A stretch of 64,000 bases of DNA from Nitrososphaera sp. (GTDB taxonomy: Archaea > Thermoproteota > Nitrososphaeria > Nitrososphaerales > Nitrososphaeraceae): NCBI GenBank assembly GCA_039938515.1, contig JBDUUL010000015.1, positions 62,001 to 126,000 on the forward strand, given 5' to 3'. The notes below the pieces were generated by a model. It did not search any database and had not been told where the DNA came from. It worked only from the letters and a program-made list of their open reading frames with translations. Made by a program: the position numbers and the translations under genes. Shown in pieces: positions 48,964 through 56,574 of this stretch; within the stretch, counting starts at the first letter, position 1; the number at the start of each line of letters is the position of its first letter.

Positions 48964-50100
48964 TTGGCCTCGCCTGCAGACCATAGGACTATAATCTGCG
49001 TTGACCTTAACGCGTTCTATCCCTCATGTGAGGAGCTCCGAAATCCTTCACTAATCGGAAAGGCCCATGCTGTGATAATGACTGACCAGCAAAAGGGGAG
49101 CATCACAAAAGGCGTCGTGTCTTCATGCTCGTATGAAGCACGCAAGTACGGCGTCAGGTCTGCAATGCCGCTATCAAAGGCACTTGCCCTGTGCCCGTCG
49201 CTTGAACTATTGCCTGTCGATATTCCGTACTACTCCAAAGTATCAGAGCAGGTAATGGCCGTCCTGGAAGGCTTTGCAGACGTTCTGGAAGAAGCAAGCA
49301 TTGACGAGGCGTACCTGGATTGTACGTCCAGAGTAAAGCAGGACAGCCTGGCAGACTATGCGGCAGGCATCAAAAAAGCAGTCAGAGACAGGTGCGGCCT
49401 GCTGTGCTCGGTAGGCGTTGCACCGACCAAGTCTGCAGCCAAGCTGGCATCTGACTATCAAAAGCCGGATGGACTGACGATAGTCAGTGCCGAAAAACTG
49501 CGAGAGTTCCTCTCGCCCATGCAGGTCGGGGGCGTTGCCGGCATTGGCCCAAAGACAGAGGCTGCGCTTCACGCAGTGGGCATTGCAACGCTTGGCCAGC
49601 TGGCAGGCGCGGACGTGCAGGTGCTGACAGAGCGCTTTGGCAAAAACGGCCTCTGGATGTGGAAGGTCGCAAACGGGACGGACGACGAGCCGGTAGTGCC
49701 TAGAGGCGACCACGTGTCGATAAGCACAGAGACAACGCTTGATTTGTTTACAAGGGACAAAAAGCAGCTTTATGCCATGCTGCTCGAGCTGGCTGACGAG
49801 ATATCCAACAGGGCAACCAGATACGGCTACACTTACAGGACCGTCGGGATAAAGCTGATGAGGTCGGACTTTGGCATAGAGACGCGCGAGACGACGTTTT
49901 CGCAGGCCCGCAGCGACAAGGCGGCTATCGAGCAGGCCATTGAACTTTTGCTGGACAAGTTCAAGCTGTCCCATGAACTGCCTGCGATAAGAAAGATTGG
50001 ATTGAAGCTGAGTCATCTTGCCAGAAAGGAAGCGCAAACAAGCGAACGGCCAGAAACAAAAGAACCTGCGATGCAGAGGACGCTGCTGGATTATTTATGA
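48964..50100 (+). CDS. dinB: Y-family DNA polymerase IV (DinB/Dpo4)
   Basis: The 378-residue translesion polymerase contains ICVDLNAFYPSCEEL (first metal Asp and steric gate region), GVVSSCSYEARKYGVRSAMP, ASIDEAYLDCTS (catalytic DE), CSVGVAPTKSAAKLASDYQK and GIGPKTEAALHAVG (helix-hairpin-helix). A little-finger domain follows, and the C-terminus (MQRTLLDYL) resembles a sliding-clamp binding motif (Q-x2-L-x-x-Y-type). It copies past damaged bases. TTG 48964 is the start, with ATATTATATC about 32 nt upstream. Confidence 0.95.
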   Translation: MASPADHRTIICVDLNAFYPSCEELRNPSLIGKAHAVIMTDQQKGSITKGVVSSCSYEARKYGVRSAMPLSKALALCPSLELLPVDIPYYSKVSEQVMAVLEGFADVLEEASIDEAYLDCTSRVKQDSLADYAAGIKKAVRDRCGLLCSVGVAPTKSAAKLASDYQKPDGLTIVSAEKLREFLSPMQVGGVAGIGPKTEAALHAVGIATLGQLAGADVQVLTERFGKNGLWMWKVANGTDDEPVVPRGDHVSISTETTLDLFTRDKKQLYAMLLELADEISNRATRYGYTYRTVGIKLMRSDFGIETRETTFSQARSDKAAIEQAIELLLDKFKLSHELPAIRKIGLKLSHLARKEAQTSERPETKEPAMQRTLLDYL

Positions 50101-50314
50101 TTTCTGTATCAGTTCGATGGAGCTGCCAGCGGATTGTCGGAGGCTATCGTTAGCCGGTTCGCATCTCTAAACAAAACATTTGATCAGGCATAAGCTCTGT
50201 GAGATAGCATGTGCTGCAAGCCAGAAGAGTCGAGGAGACGTCTGCCCGCATCGGCTGCAAGCAGGCGCCTCGGGGCTTCAATACGCCTCTATCTCAACCC
50301 CAGCGGATTCTGCT

Positions 50315-50560
50315 TTAGGCAGGTATCGGGCCGAACAACCCGTTATTGTAATCCGCAAAGGCCTCGGCAATCTGGCTTTGTGTATTCATGACAAACGGGC
50401 CGTGAGCTACTACCGGCTGCCGCAACGGCCTGCCCGTCCATAGCAGAAAGCGCATTGGCTCATTCGCAGTTACGCTGAGGCGCGTAGGCGCATCACTGCC
50501 GGCGCGGCTGAGATGGCCTATTTGACCTGCGCTTACCAGTTTGCCCTCTGAGCCAAACCG
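50315..50560 (-). pseudogene. Pirin C-terminal fragment
   Basis: The frame reads IGHLSRAGSDAPTRLSVTAN, then FLLWTGRPLRQPVVAHGPFV and ends MNTQSQIAEAFADYNNGLFG. This is the C-terminal cupin of pirin-family proteins (GRPL-x-PVV-x-GPFVMNT, AF-x-DY-x-G-x-F). The N-terminal two thirds are missing. In the same strand it is joined, within about 30 bases and with a frame change, to the NurA-like fragment. A relic from a deletion. Confidence 0.65.
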
Positions 50561-50822
50561 CCCCGGCATAAAAGACCAGCATGTCCATCTCCCGGTCCTC
50601 GGACTCGGTTCCGTCAATCGCGACAAACTTGACTCTGTTTGTCCCAAACAGCGACATGGCAGCCTCATAGGCCTTTTGCCTGTCGTACCCCTCCCTCATA
50701 AGTTTCCGGATGTCCCCCGAGGACTGGCGCAAAAGACCTGTCTTTTCCCGGAACGACTCCATCAAGTTCCTTGTGGAGGATTGCACGAGCCTGATTACCC
50801 TGTCCGGGTCCTGCCGAAGCAC
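50560..50822 (-). pseudogene. NurA-like N-terminal fragment
   Basis: From GTG 50822 the frame reads DPDRVIRLVQSSTRNLMESF, then REGYDRQKAYEAAMSLFGTN and FVAIDGTESEDREMDMLVFY. The last part matches the NurA nuclease signature (aIDG-x ... D-x-LVFYAG). After YAGA the frame is lost and pirin sequence follows. The GTG overlaps the stop of the zinc-ribbon gene 50822-50998, so the original gene was cotranscribed with it and with the PIN gene. NurA assignment is by motif. Confidence 0.5.
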
Positions 50823-50998
50823 TAGCCGTCAAATCTCCCGGGATTATTTGAATATACTTGGCTCCCGCAATTGTCGCAGTATTTCGAAAGATTTCCCCAG
50901 CCGTCATAGTATTCTTCGAGCATCGAGTCGCAATCCGGACACAGCTCTGTTTCTTCGCTTTCTGCCGCAGAAATTACTACAACAAGCTCTTGTTCCAC
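50822..50998 (-). CDS. Zinc-ribbon small protein downstream of PIN gene
   Basis: The 58-residue acidic protein starts at GTG 50998, 13 nt after the PIN stop, with AAGGGGGTT just upstream acting as ribosome-binding-like sequence. It contains ELCPDCDSMLEEYYDG and KYCDNCGSQVYS, two C-x2-C knuckles. The operon position suggests an accessory factor, or antidote, to the PIN nuclease; that role is inference only. Confidence 0.7.
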   Translation of the reverse strand: MEQELVVVISAAESEETELCPDCDSMLEEYYDGWGNLSKYCDNCGSQVYSNNPGRFDG

Positions 50999-51011
50999 TT
51001 TTACAACCCCC

Positions 51012-51467
51012 TTATTTCCGGAAAGTCCGCGGAGTCGACACCATCACGCCTTCCAGGTCTGCCACCCGGTGGAGGTTGCTGTCGTATGTTACAAGAACGG
51101 CTCCTTCATTCCTGCAGTGGACAAGGTAGTGGTTGTCAGGGTAATGGCAGTACTCCGGGTACTTGGCCGACAGCGCCTTTGCTTCACGGGCAAGTCTTTC
51201 ATTTTCCTCAATGTAATCAATCTGGCCCATTTCGGAAAACGACTCGATTAGGGCAAGTGCCTGCTCCTGGTTTATCCCGGCGACCTTGGCCACCTCTCTT
51301 ATCAAGAGGCGGGGGACGATAATCCTGATGTCCTTGCGTTTTGCTATCCTGCTCCGAAGTGCAACCGCGTCAGGCTTGCCGGCATAGGCGTTGATTATCG
51401 TGCATGTGTCCAAGAGTACAAGGGTCTGTCTTTCGGCCGATATCAGCTGAGCGAACTGGTTCATCAT
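51012..51467 (-). CDS. PIN-domain ribonuclease
   Basis: The 151-residue protein starts with LVLLDTCTIINAYAG (first catalytic Asp) and has IIVPRLLIREVAKVAG (Glu after the first helix). It ends with HYPDNHYLVHCRNEGAVLVTYDSNLHR, holding the second acidic cluster. These are the PIN-fold metal-binding acids. PIN proteins are often VapC-type toxins or RNA-processing enzymes. It is divergent from a CARF-HTH regulator across a repeat-bearing intergenic region and is followed by a zinc-ribbon gene. No VapB-like antitoxin gene is adjacent. Confidence 0.85.
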   Translation of the reverse strand: MMNQFAQLISAERQTLVLLDTCTIINAYAGKPDAVALRSRIAKRKDIRIIVPRLLIREVAKVAGINQEQALALIESFSEMGQIDYIEENERLAREAKALSAKYPEYCHYPDNHYLVHCRNEGAVLVTYDSNLHRVADLEGVMVSTPRTFRK

Positions 51468-51500
51468 TTCATCATTAGCAAAGTGAAAAGATTACTTAAT

Positions 51501-51554
51501 GTTGTTGACGTTAATAATGTGAACAACGTTAATATGGTGAACATATTGAACGTC
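51501..51554. promoter_or_regulatory. Operator with two 18-bp tandem repeats between PIN and CARF genes
   Basis: ACGTTAATAATGTGAACA (51508-51525) is followed without spacer by ACGTTAATATGGTGAACA (51526-51543), then a partial inverted copy TATTGAACGTC. A near-perfect inverted repeat GTTGTTGAC/GTGAACAAC overlaps the first unit. The second unit contains the TATA-like TTAATATG centred about 26 nt before the CARF gene TTG. A repressor bound here would block that gene, and probably also PIN. Confidence 0.65.
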
Positions 51555-51560
51555 TAATAG

Positions 51561-52298
51561 TTGAGCAGTAACCTTCGTGTGCACCTCTCACCGGTAGGCT
51601 TTGATCCTGCAGAGAGAGTAACAGAGGCTCTAGTCAACCATAGGGCTGACAGGGTCTACCTGGTCTCCAGGAGCAAGGAGGACAGCGCTCTGGACACCAT
51701 GAGGCAGGTAAGAAAGATTCTGGAAAAGCACCAGCACATCGAGGTCCGAGATGCATACGTGAACATCTGGGACCTGTTCAGCTGCCTGGAGAAATTCAGG
51801 GAGATCTTTGAAGCAGAAAAGGAAAACCACCTCTATGTCAACGTCTCGACCGGCAGCAAAATCACGTCAATCGCGGGCATGATAGCCTGCATGCTCTGGG
51901 GCGGCACGCCCTACTATGCCAACCTGAATTATGACGAAGGCGGCGCCTCGGTAAAATCCGAAAGGCGAAAGGTTACCAGGATAGAGTTCCTTCCAGTGTA
52001 TCAGATAACCATGCCAAGCCCGGAATCGCTAAAGGTCCTTCAGGTTATAGACGATAAAGCCGGCACGATAAGCAAGAAGGAGCTCATTGAAGCACTGCAG
52101 GAAATAAAGATAATTCCCGTTTATGCGCCGTCGCAGCCCAGAAGCGCACCCCACAGCAGGCTTCGGGCAATACTTGAGCCACTTGAGAGCCACTGGAAGT
52201 TTGTCAAGGTTGAGTCGAGAGGGAGAAAGAGTGTTGTGACACTTACCGAGCAGGGCAAGAGCGCGCTGCGTATTTTCGGCTCAGGCAAGTTCAGGTAA
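51561..52298 (+). CDS. CARF-domain HTH regulator (DUF6293/HFX_2341-like)
   Basis: The 245-residue protein has an N-terminal CARF-type Rossmann domain: RVHLSPVGFDPAERVTEALV, then DRVYLVSRSKED, and HLYVNVSTGSKITSIAGMIA, the ligand-binding G-S-K motif. A C-terminal winged helix (LLKVLQ-VIDD-type, KSVVTLTEQGKSALRIF) follows. CARF domains bind cyclic oligoadenylates or related nucleotides. Members fused to HTH (Csa3-like, HFX_2341 family) act as transcription factors. No cas gene is in the window. Starts at TTG 51561. Probably autoregulates through the adjacent 18-bp repeats. Confidence 0.85.
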   Translation: MSSNLRVHLSPVGFDPAERVTEALVNHRADRVYLVSRSKEDSALDTMRQVRKILEKHQHIEVRDAYVNIWDLFSCLEKFREIFEAEKENHLYVNVSTGSKITSIAGMIACMLWGGTPYYANLNYDEGGASVKSERRKVTRIEFLPVYQITMPSPESLKVLQVIDDKAGTISKKELIEALQEIKIIPVYAPSQPRSAPHSRLRAILEPLESHWKFVKVESRGRKSVVTLTEQGKSALRIFGSGKFR

Positions 52299-52330
52299 GA
52301 AAAGTCGATCATGCGCTCGTTTTCCTTCTC

Positions 52331-53440
52331 TCAAGCCGAATCAGACACGGTTGCTTTTGGGTAGTCCGTATTACAAGCTTTGATAAATGTTTCAAACCGT
52401 CTTAGAATAAAAGTTTGAAGGAATGATCTGGACGATTGGGCTCTTATTTTCTCTCTTATAGGAAGCTCTTCAAGCGACTTGTCTAGCTGTGCACCGTCTA
52501 CCTCGCATAGTACTGAAATCGTAGGTATAGTGCCTTCGCGTTCAAAGACGGCTTTGATTACTGCAGGATCTTTGGCTCTCTCAGAGAGCCGTTCTATTAA
52601 TAATTTCAGCTGTACATCTTTTGATTGGTTGATGTCTGCAAGGTGCTTTTTTTCAGCTTCTACTTTGTATTCAACCTGCCTGCACTCTTCCCTTAATCCA
52701 AAAATCTCATCATCTAGCTCACGCTTTTTTTGCTCCCGTACCTCAATATCCCATTCACGGTTGATTTTCCGCTCTTCAAGGTCCTTAATTTGGCTTGTCA
52801 ATGACTTCAACTCTGCTTCAGCTGACACAATCTTTCTCTGTATGGCTTGGAGTTTTTCATCCGTATAGTTGGTCGGATCGATGTTTTCGACTGACTTGAA
52901 ATAGGTAGTAGGGGTGAGTTTCTTCGCTTTCATTATATTATGAATTTCTAGCAACGATTCAATCTCCTCGGGCTCACGCTCATAGATTTTGGCCAAATCC
53001 TGCCTTTTTTGAATATTTAGATAATCTCTTTTAAGACCGCCAACTTCGTCTGCTGACAGACCCAGCTCCCTTGCCGCATCCATGTCAGAGAGGCCTTGAT
53101 CAAATAATTTGTAGGCGGCAGAGCGCAGTTTCCTGTACTCAGAGTCTCCAGGGCTATTGGGAATTGGCTTTTCGATTTTCTTTACCTGTGCATTGTCGAG
53201 CGATTTGTTGCTATTTGCTTGATTGTCCTTGGAAATATTCTCAAGTTGTGGCGCCGATGATTCCGACCGGCTCTTGCGGGGCACGCTGTCAGCTTGCTTC
53301 TCGTTAAGCCTTTTGTATTCTGTATGGGCATTGTATACTGTCGATCGGGGAACGTTCAATTCCTTAATCACGTCTCCAGATTTAGCCCCCTTACGAAAGA
53401 GTGCGAAGATCTGATCCTTCATGCTATTTGCTTGTGGCAT
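52331..53440 (-). CDS. Double-HTH coiled-coil protein
   Basis: The 369-residue protein contains a first homeodomain-like HTH (QIFALFRKGAKSGDVIKELN ... VPRSTVYN), a polar linker and a second HTH (AYKLFDQGLSDMDAARELGL). A long coiled coil of about 100 residues (EAELKSLTSQIKDLEERKIN onward) precedes a C-terminal helical domain. Architecture suits a DNA-binding protein that bridges sites, such as a repeat-binding or segregation factor. The adjacent 1.3 kb of repeat-rich non-coding DNA on its upstream side is a candidate target. No family name can be given with certainty. Confidence 0.75.
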   Translation of the reverse strand: MPQANSMKDQIFALFRKGAKSGDVIKELNVPRSTVYNAHTEYKRLNEKQADSVPRKSRSESSAPQLENISKDNQANSNKSLDNAQVKKIEKPIPNSPGDSEYRKLRSAAYKLFDQGLSDMDAARELGLSADEVGGLKRDYLNIQKRQDLAKIYEREPEEIESLLEIHNIMKAKKLTPTTYFKSVENIDPTNYTDEKLQAIQRKIVSAEAELKSLTSQIKDLEERKINREWDIEVREQKKRELDDEIFGLREECRQVEYKVEAEKKHLADINQSKDVQLKLLIERLSERAKDPAVIKAVFEREGTIPTISVLCEVDGAQLDKSLEELPIREKIRAQSSRSFLQTFILRRFETFIKACNTDYPKATVSDSA

Positions 53441-53639
53441 ACCGGATTCGTTTCATGACCCGAGAATACTCATTAATATATTCATCGCAAACTGCTGTCC
53501 TGCGAGTTTGCAGGTCGTCTATACAGCTGACTTTCAGGATTATAGCCTGCCGAGCGCGGATGATTTGTAAGATCTTAAGGCCCCTAGTTTCCCGGAGCAC
53601 AGAAGGTATGACTAGAGGGCCTTCTTGGCATTATCAAGC

Positions 53640-54760
53640 TGGCAGGTAAGTAGGTAGGTAAGTAGATTCGTGGCTCGAAAACAGGATCTACCCAAAGTAG
53701 GCTCTACCTACACACGGTATACCATCTTGTTGATAGGCCTTGCTTCATGGTCATAAAATTTGACTGCGCCTATGCCAAGGTCTCAGATTGCCCATTCAGG
53801 CATTGCATAGCCATGCAATTCTGATGCTATTAAGGCATCCGACCGCCTAGTGCCCCAGGCCTAGGCCTATATCTCTGTCAGAGGCCTTGACTGAATTAGC
53901 CGCTATGACCCACCATACTTGCCAGGCCAGTTTTGCACACAGTTTTGCGGCCTTGACAGCCTGCCATGCGCCAAGCCCATAGCAGTATTACCCGTGGTCC
54001 TATCGAAAATACAGCGTGTTCTCTAGCAGAAGAGGGGGTCTGCTACCCTGCTGTATGAGCACGGGGCGGAGGGTAATACGCCGCAAAGCCGCAGTTTGTG
54101 TGGAAAACCCTCGGTCTTGGGTGATAGCATCACCCTTTCAATCTCATTGTATCTATACTAGCCATGAAAATCAGGCGAGTCTTTGACCGCTAGGGCCTGT
54201 CTGTGGACAAGACTGTAGGGTTGGGTGATACAATCACCCTTTCATTCTTGTATACAATAGCCATGCTAGCAGCTGAAAGTCTAAGGGAGGCCTAGGGCGA
54301 CGGCAGACTGCAAAGTGCCAGCAAAGTGTCACTTGGCACTTTGGAAGGCCTAGGGCCTCAGGCATAGGGCCATAGCCAGCTCTTCAAGGCCTAGGCCTTA
54401 TGGTACACTAGCAGGCCTGCCGGCTAAAAGGCAAAGTGGGATCTGATAACCTTCTTCGGGTAAGTAGATTAGGTAAGTAGGTAGATTAGGTAAGTAGGTA
54501 GATCTACTCGATCTACAAGGTAAGTAGATTACTTACCTACTTGAAGGTGGTAGAGGACCCTGCAAGCCGCTCTTGCATGTTGCGACGCTGGAAGGTCATC
54601 AGTCTTGAAGATTGGAATAATTCCGCAGTGTCAGGTTGTCTGGCCTTCGCCTTCCGCCCACCTCCTATCGTGGGCGGTGATTGTCAAAGGATGCACTAAC
54701 ACTTTAGGCAAATGTGCTGCAGCAATCAATGCATGTTGGGTGGTTCAATGCTGGCCCTAG
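53640..54760. repeat. Repeat-rich non-coding region
   Basis: More than 1.1 kb without a credible gene. It holds iterated GGTAAGTAG/GATTA units (53646-53668 and 54460-54540) including inverted copies (ATTACTTACCTACTT). It also has two copies of a unit with perfect hairpin GGGTGAT/ATCACCC followed by CTTTCA and TTGTAT (54117-54167, 54221-54265). Several AGGCCTAGGCCT-like palindromes occur, an inverted pair CAAAGTGCC/GGCACTTTG (54311-54343), and a perfect hairpin CCGCCCAC/GTGGGCGG (54654-54677). The density and variety suggest a protein-binding or replication/segregation locus rather than decayed genes. Confidence 0.7.
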
Positions 54761-54778
54761 CATCATATGTTCACGGTG

Positions 54779-55315
54779 TTACTTCTTTAACTGATTCGCA
54801 TACTGCTTTGTCAGCTTGCGTATCTTTGGGTCGATTACAAACGCGCAGTACGGCGCTTCTCTGTTCTGGTCGTAATAGTTCTTGTGATAGTCCTCTGCAA
54901 CGTAGAATTTCTTGAACGGCACTATCTCAGTCACAACCGGATCACTGTACGCGCCGGTTTTCTCAAGCTCCATTTTTGACTTCTCTGCAATTTCTCTCTG
55001 CCTTTCGTCGTGGTAAAATATAGCAGACCTGTACTGGGTGCCAACGTCGTTTCCCTGCCGGTTAAGGGTAGTCGGGTCGTGGGTATGCCAGAATACGTCC
55101 AGCAGCTTCTCATACGATATCACGTCAGGGTCAAATTCAATCTGCGCTGCCTCGGCGTGCCCTGTGCGCCCGGAGCAAACCTGCTCGTAGGTCGGGTTTT
55201 CAACTCGGCCGCCGGAATATCCCGGCAGCACGGACTTGACGCCTTGCAGCCTGCCAAACACTGCCTCTGTGCACCAGAAGCAGCCGCTCGCAAACGTCGC
55301 TGTTTCCGTTGTCAT
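54779..55315 (-). CDS. msrA: Peptide methionine sulfoxide reductase MsrA
   Basis: The 178-residue enzyme has the catalytic motif ATFASGCFWCTEAVF (Cys near residue 12), GYSGGRVENPTYEQVCSGRTGHAEA, FWHTHDPTTLNRQG and YRSAIFYHDE, all standard. It reduces the S-epimer of methionine sulfoxide in proteins using thioredoxin-like donors. Start ATG overlaps the MsrB stop (ATGA), so msrB and msrA are translationally coupled in one operon. Confidence 0.97.
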   Translation of the reverse strand: MTTETATFASGCFWCTEAVFGRLQGVKSVLPGYSGGRVENPTYEQVCSGRTGHAEAAQIEFDPDVISYEKLLDVFWHTHDPTTLNRQGNDVGTQYRSAIFYHDERQREIAEKSKMELEKTGAYSDPVVTEIVPFKKFYVAEDYHKNYYDQNREAPYCAFVIDPKIRKLTKQYANQLKK

Positions 55316-55695
55316 GGCTTGTCAGGCACGAACCTTATTGAAAGCGAGTTCACGCACTCGCGGGTGTTCTTGGCTGTGAGCATCTCTCCGACAAACTCGT
55401 GGCCGAGGTGGGCGCCGCATTTTGCACACTCGATTTCCGTCCTCTCGCCGTCCGGGTCCGGAAGACGCCTGACTGCGCCGGGAAAGCTGTCATCAAATGC
55501 AGGCCAGCCGCAGCCGGCGTCAAACTTGGCCTTTGAGGAAAATAGTGGAGTGTTGCATCTTCTGCAGACGTAGGTCCCCTTTTTATAGAAATTATCGTAC
55601 TCGCCGGTAAAAGGAGGCTCGGTCCCCTTGTGGACAATGACTCGCTCTTCTTCTGGAGTCAGCTTGTTGTAGCTCATGTGCCTATTTGAGACCAT
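55312..55695 (-). CDS. msrB: Peptide methionine sulfoxide reductase MsrB
   Basis: The enzyme of about 120 residues (ATG at 55677, MSYNKLTPEE, is a likely start) has zinc knuckles YVCRRCNTPLF and IECAKCGAHLGH. It also has DAGCGWPAFDDSF and the catalytic Cys in TRECVNSLSIRF (R-x-C-x-NS). It reduces the R-epimer of methionine sulfoxide. The gene precedes and overlaps msrA by 4 nt. Both protect proteins from oxidants, expected for an aerobic ammonia oxidiser. Confidence 0.97.
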   Translation of the reverse strand: MVSNRHMSYNKLTPEEERVIVHKGTEPPFTGEYDNFYKKGTYVCRRCNTPLFSSKAKFDAGCGWPAFDDSFPGAVRRLPDPDGERTEIECAKCGAHLGHEFVGEMLTAKNTRECVNSLSIRFVPDKP

Positions 55696-55810
55696 TAGCG
55701 CTATATCTATTGCTCTCAGACGGCAAAACCCAATTTCTTTTAATCAACTAAATAACTCGGCAATGATACTGTGAAAAAATGGCGGGTAGCGCCTTTGAGC
55801 GCAGAGCGCG

Positions 55811-56572
55811 CTACGTCTCGTCCAAAGTCTTGGCCCCACTTGGCATGAGCTGGTATCTCCGAATAGGCTTTTTTTCTCCGCTGCCTTGAGGGTGGCTAGT
55901 TTGCGCCTGCGTTTTTGCAAAGGCAGCAAGGCGAGCATGAACGCGTGACGGCCTGTCGTCTGGCCTTGTGAGTTCAATCTTTATCCTAGAAGCTGTCTTG
56001 CAGACAAAGACCAACCCCTGCGGCGGGTCTACCATAACTCTTGCTGGCGACATTTGATTGGCAGCGCATTCAACGTTTACAGCCGGGGCGCCTCTCTGTG
56101 CCTTGCCAGCCTCGGGGTAGTTTACTATGAGTTCTGACCGAGTGTTAACAATTGCATTAAGGATAGAATAGCTCCCTGGGCGAATCACCGTTGCCGAGAA
56201 ATAATCCCCGCTCTTGAGCTCCTTGCTGTCAAATTCTTTCACAAAACCTTCGCTTTCAAGCCTGCTTACTTCGACTGAATAGTTGCCGGGCCCGGCTGAC
56301 ACGTAAAAGGTGCAGTAGCCACCGGCTTTAACGCTGAATCGCTCCTGCTGCGTGCTCTTTAGATCTATTTTAACGCGGCCGGGCACCTGTGGATTTGCTT
56401 GGCTCTCGACCACGGTCAGCGAAAACCGCCCGGTTACATTCTGCCCGCTTGAAATTATCCCGCTGTATTCTCCTGGCTGCGAAAACCTGTGCACGGCTGA
56501 AGACAGCAAGTTCAATGCTGCGCTGTCTACATTTATTTGAGCAAACAGATGGCGGTTGATGTTGAACTTCAT
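55811..56572 (-). CDS. Hypothetical protein paired with 56575-58479
   Basis: The 253-residue beta-rich protein reads KFNINRHLFAQINVDSAALN, with strands such as GRFSLTVVESQANPQVPGRV and KAGGYCTFYVSAGPGNYSVE. The latter resembles an Ig/carboxypeptidase-regulatory-like sandwich. Its C-terminus is basic and Gln/Ser-rich. It lacks a signal peptide. The start lies 3 nt after the stop of the 634-residue protein, so the two form an operon and probably one complex. Confidence 0.7.
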   Translation of the reverse strand: MKFNINRHLFAQINVDSAALNLLSSAVHRFSQPGEYSGIISSGQNVTGRFSLTVVESQANPQVPGRVKIDLKSTQQERFSVKAGGYCTFYVSAGPGNYSVEVSRLESEGFVKEFDSKELKSGDYFSATVIRPGSYSILNAIVNTRSELIVNYPEAGKAQRGAPAVNVECAANQMSPARVMVDPPQGLVFVCKTASRIKIELTRPDDRPSRVHARLAAFAKTQAQTSHPQGSGEKKPIRRYQLMPSGAKTLDET

Positions 56573-56574
56573 TT

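Noticed and set aside
50209-50391. Arg/Ser-rich plus-strand frame after dinB
   Set aside because: Composition is atypical and part of it is antisense to the pirin relic.
51561-52298. CARF protein as evidence of a type III CRISPR system
   Set aside because: No Cas protein, no Csm6/Csx1-type nuclease and no array nearby; stand-alone CARF-HTH regulators occur without CRISPR.
53640-54545. GGTAAGTAG iterations as a CRISPR array
   Set aside because: Units are too short and irregular, with no spacers and no cas genes in the window.
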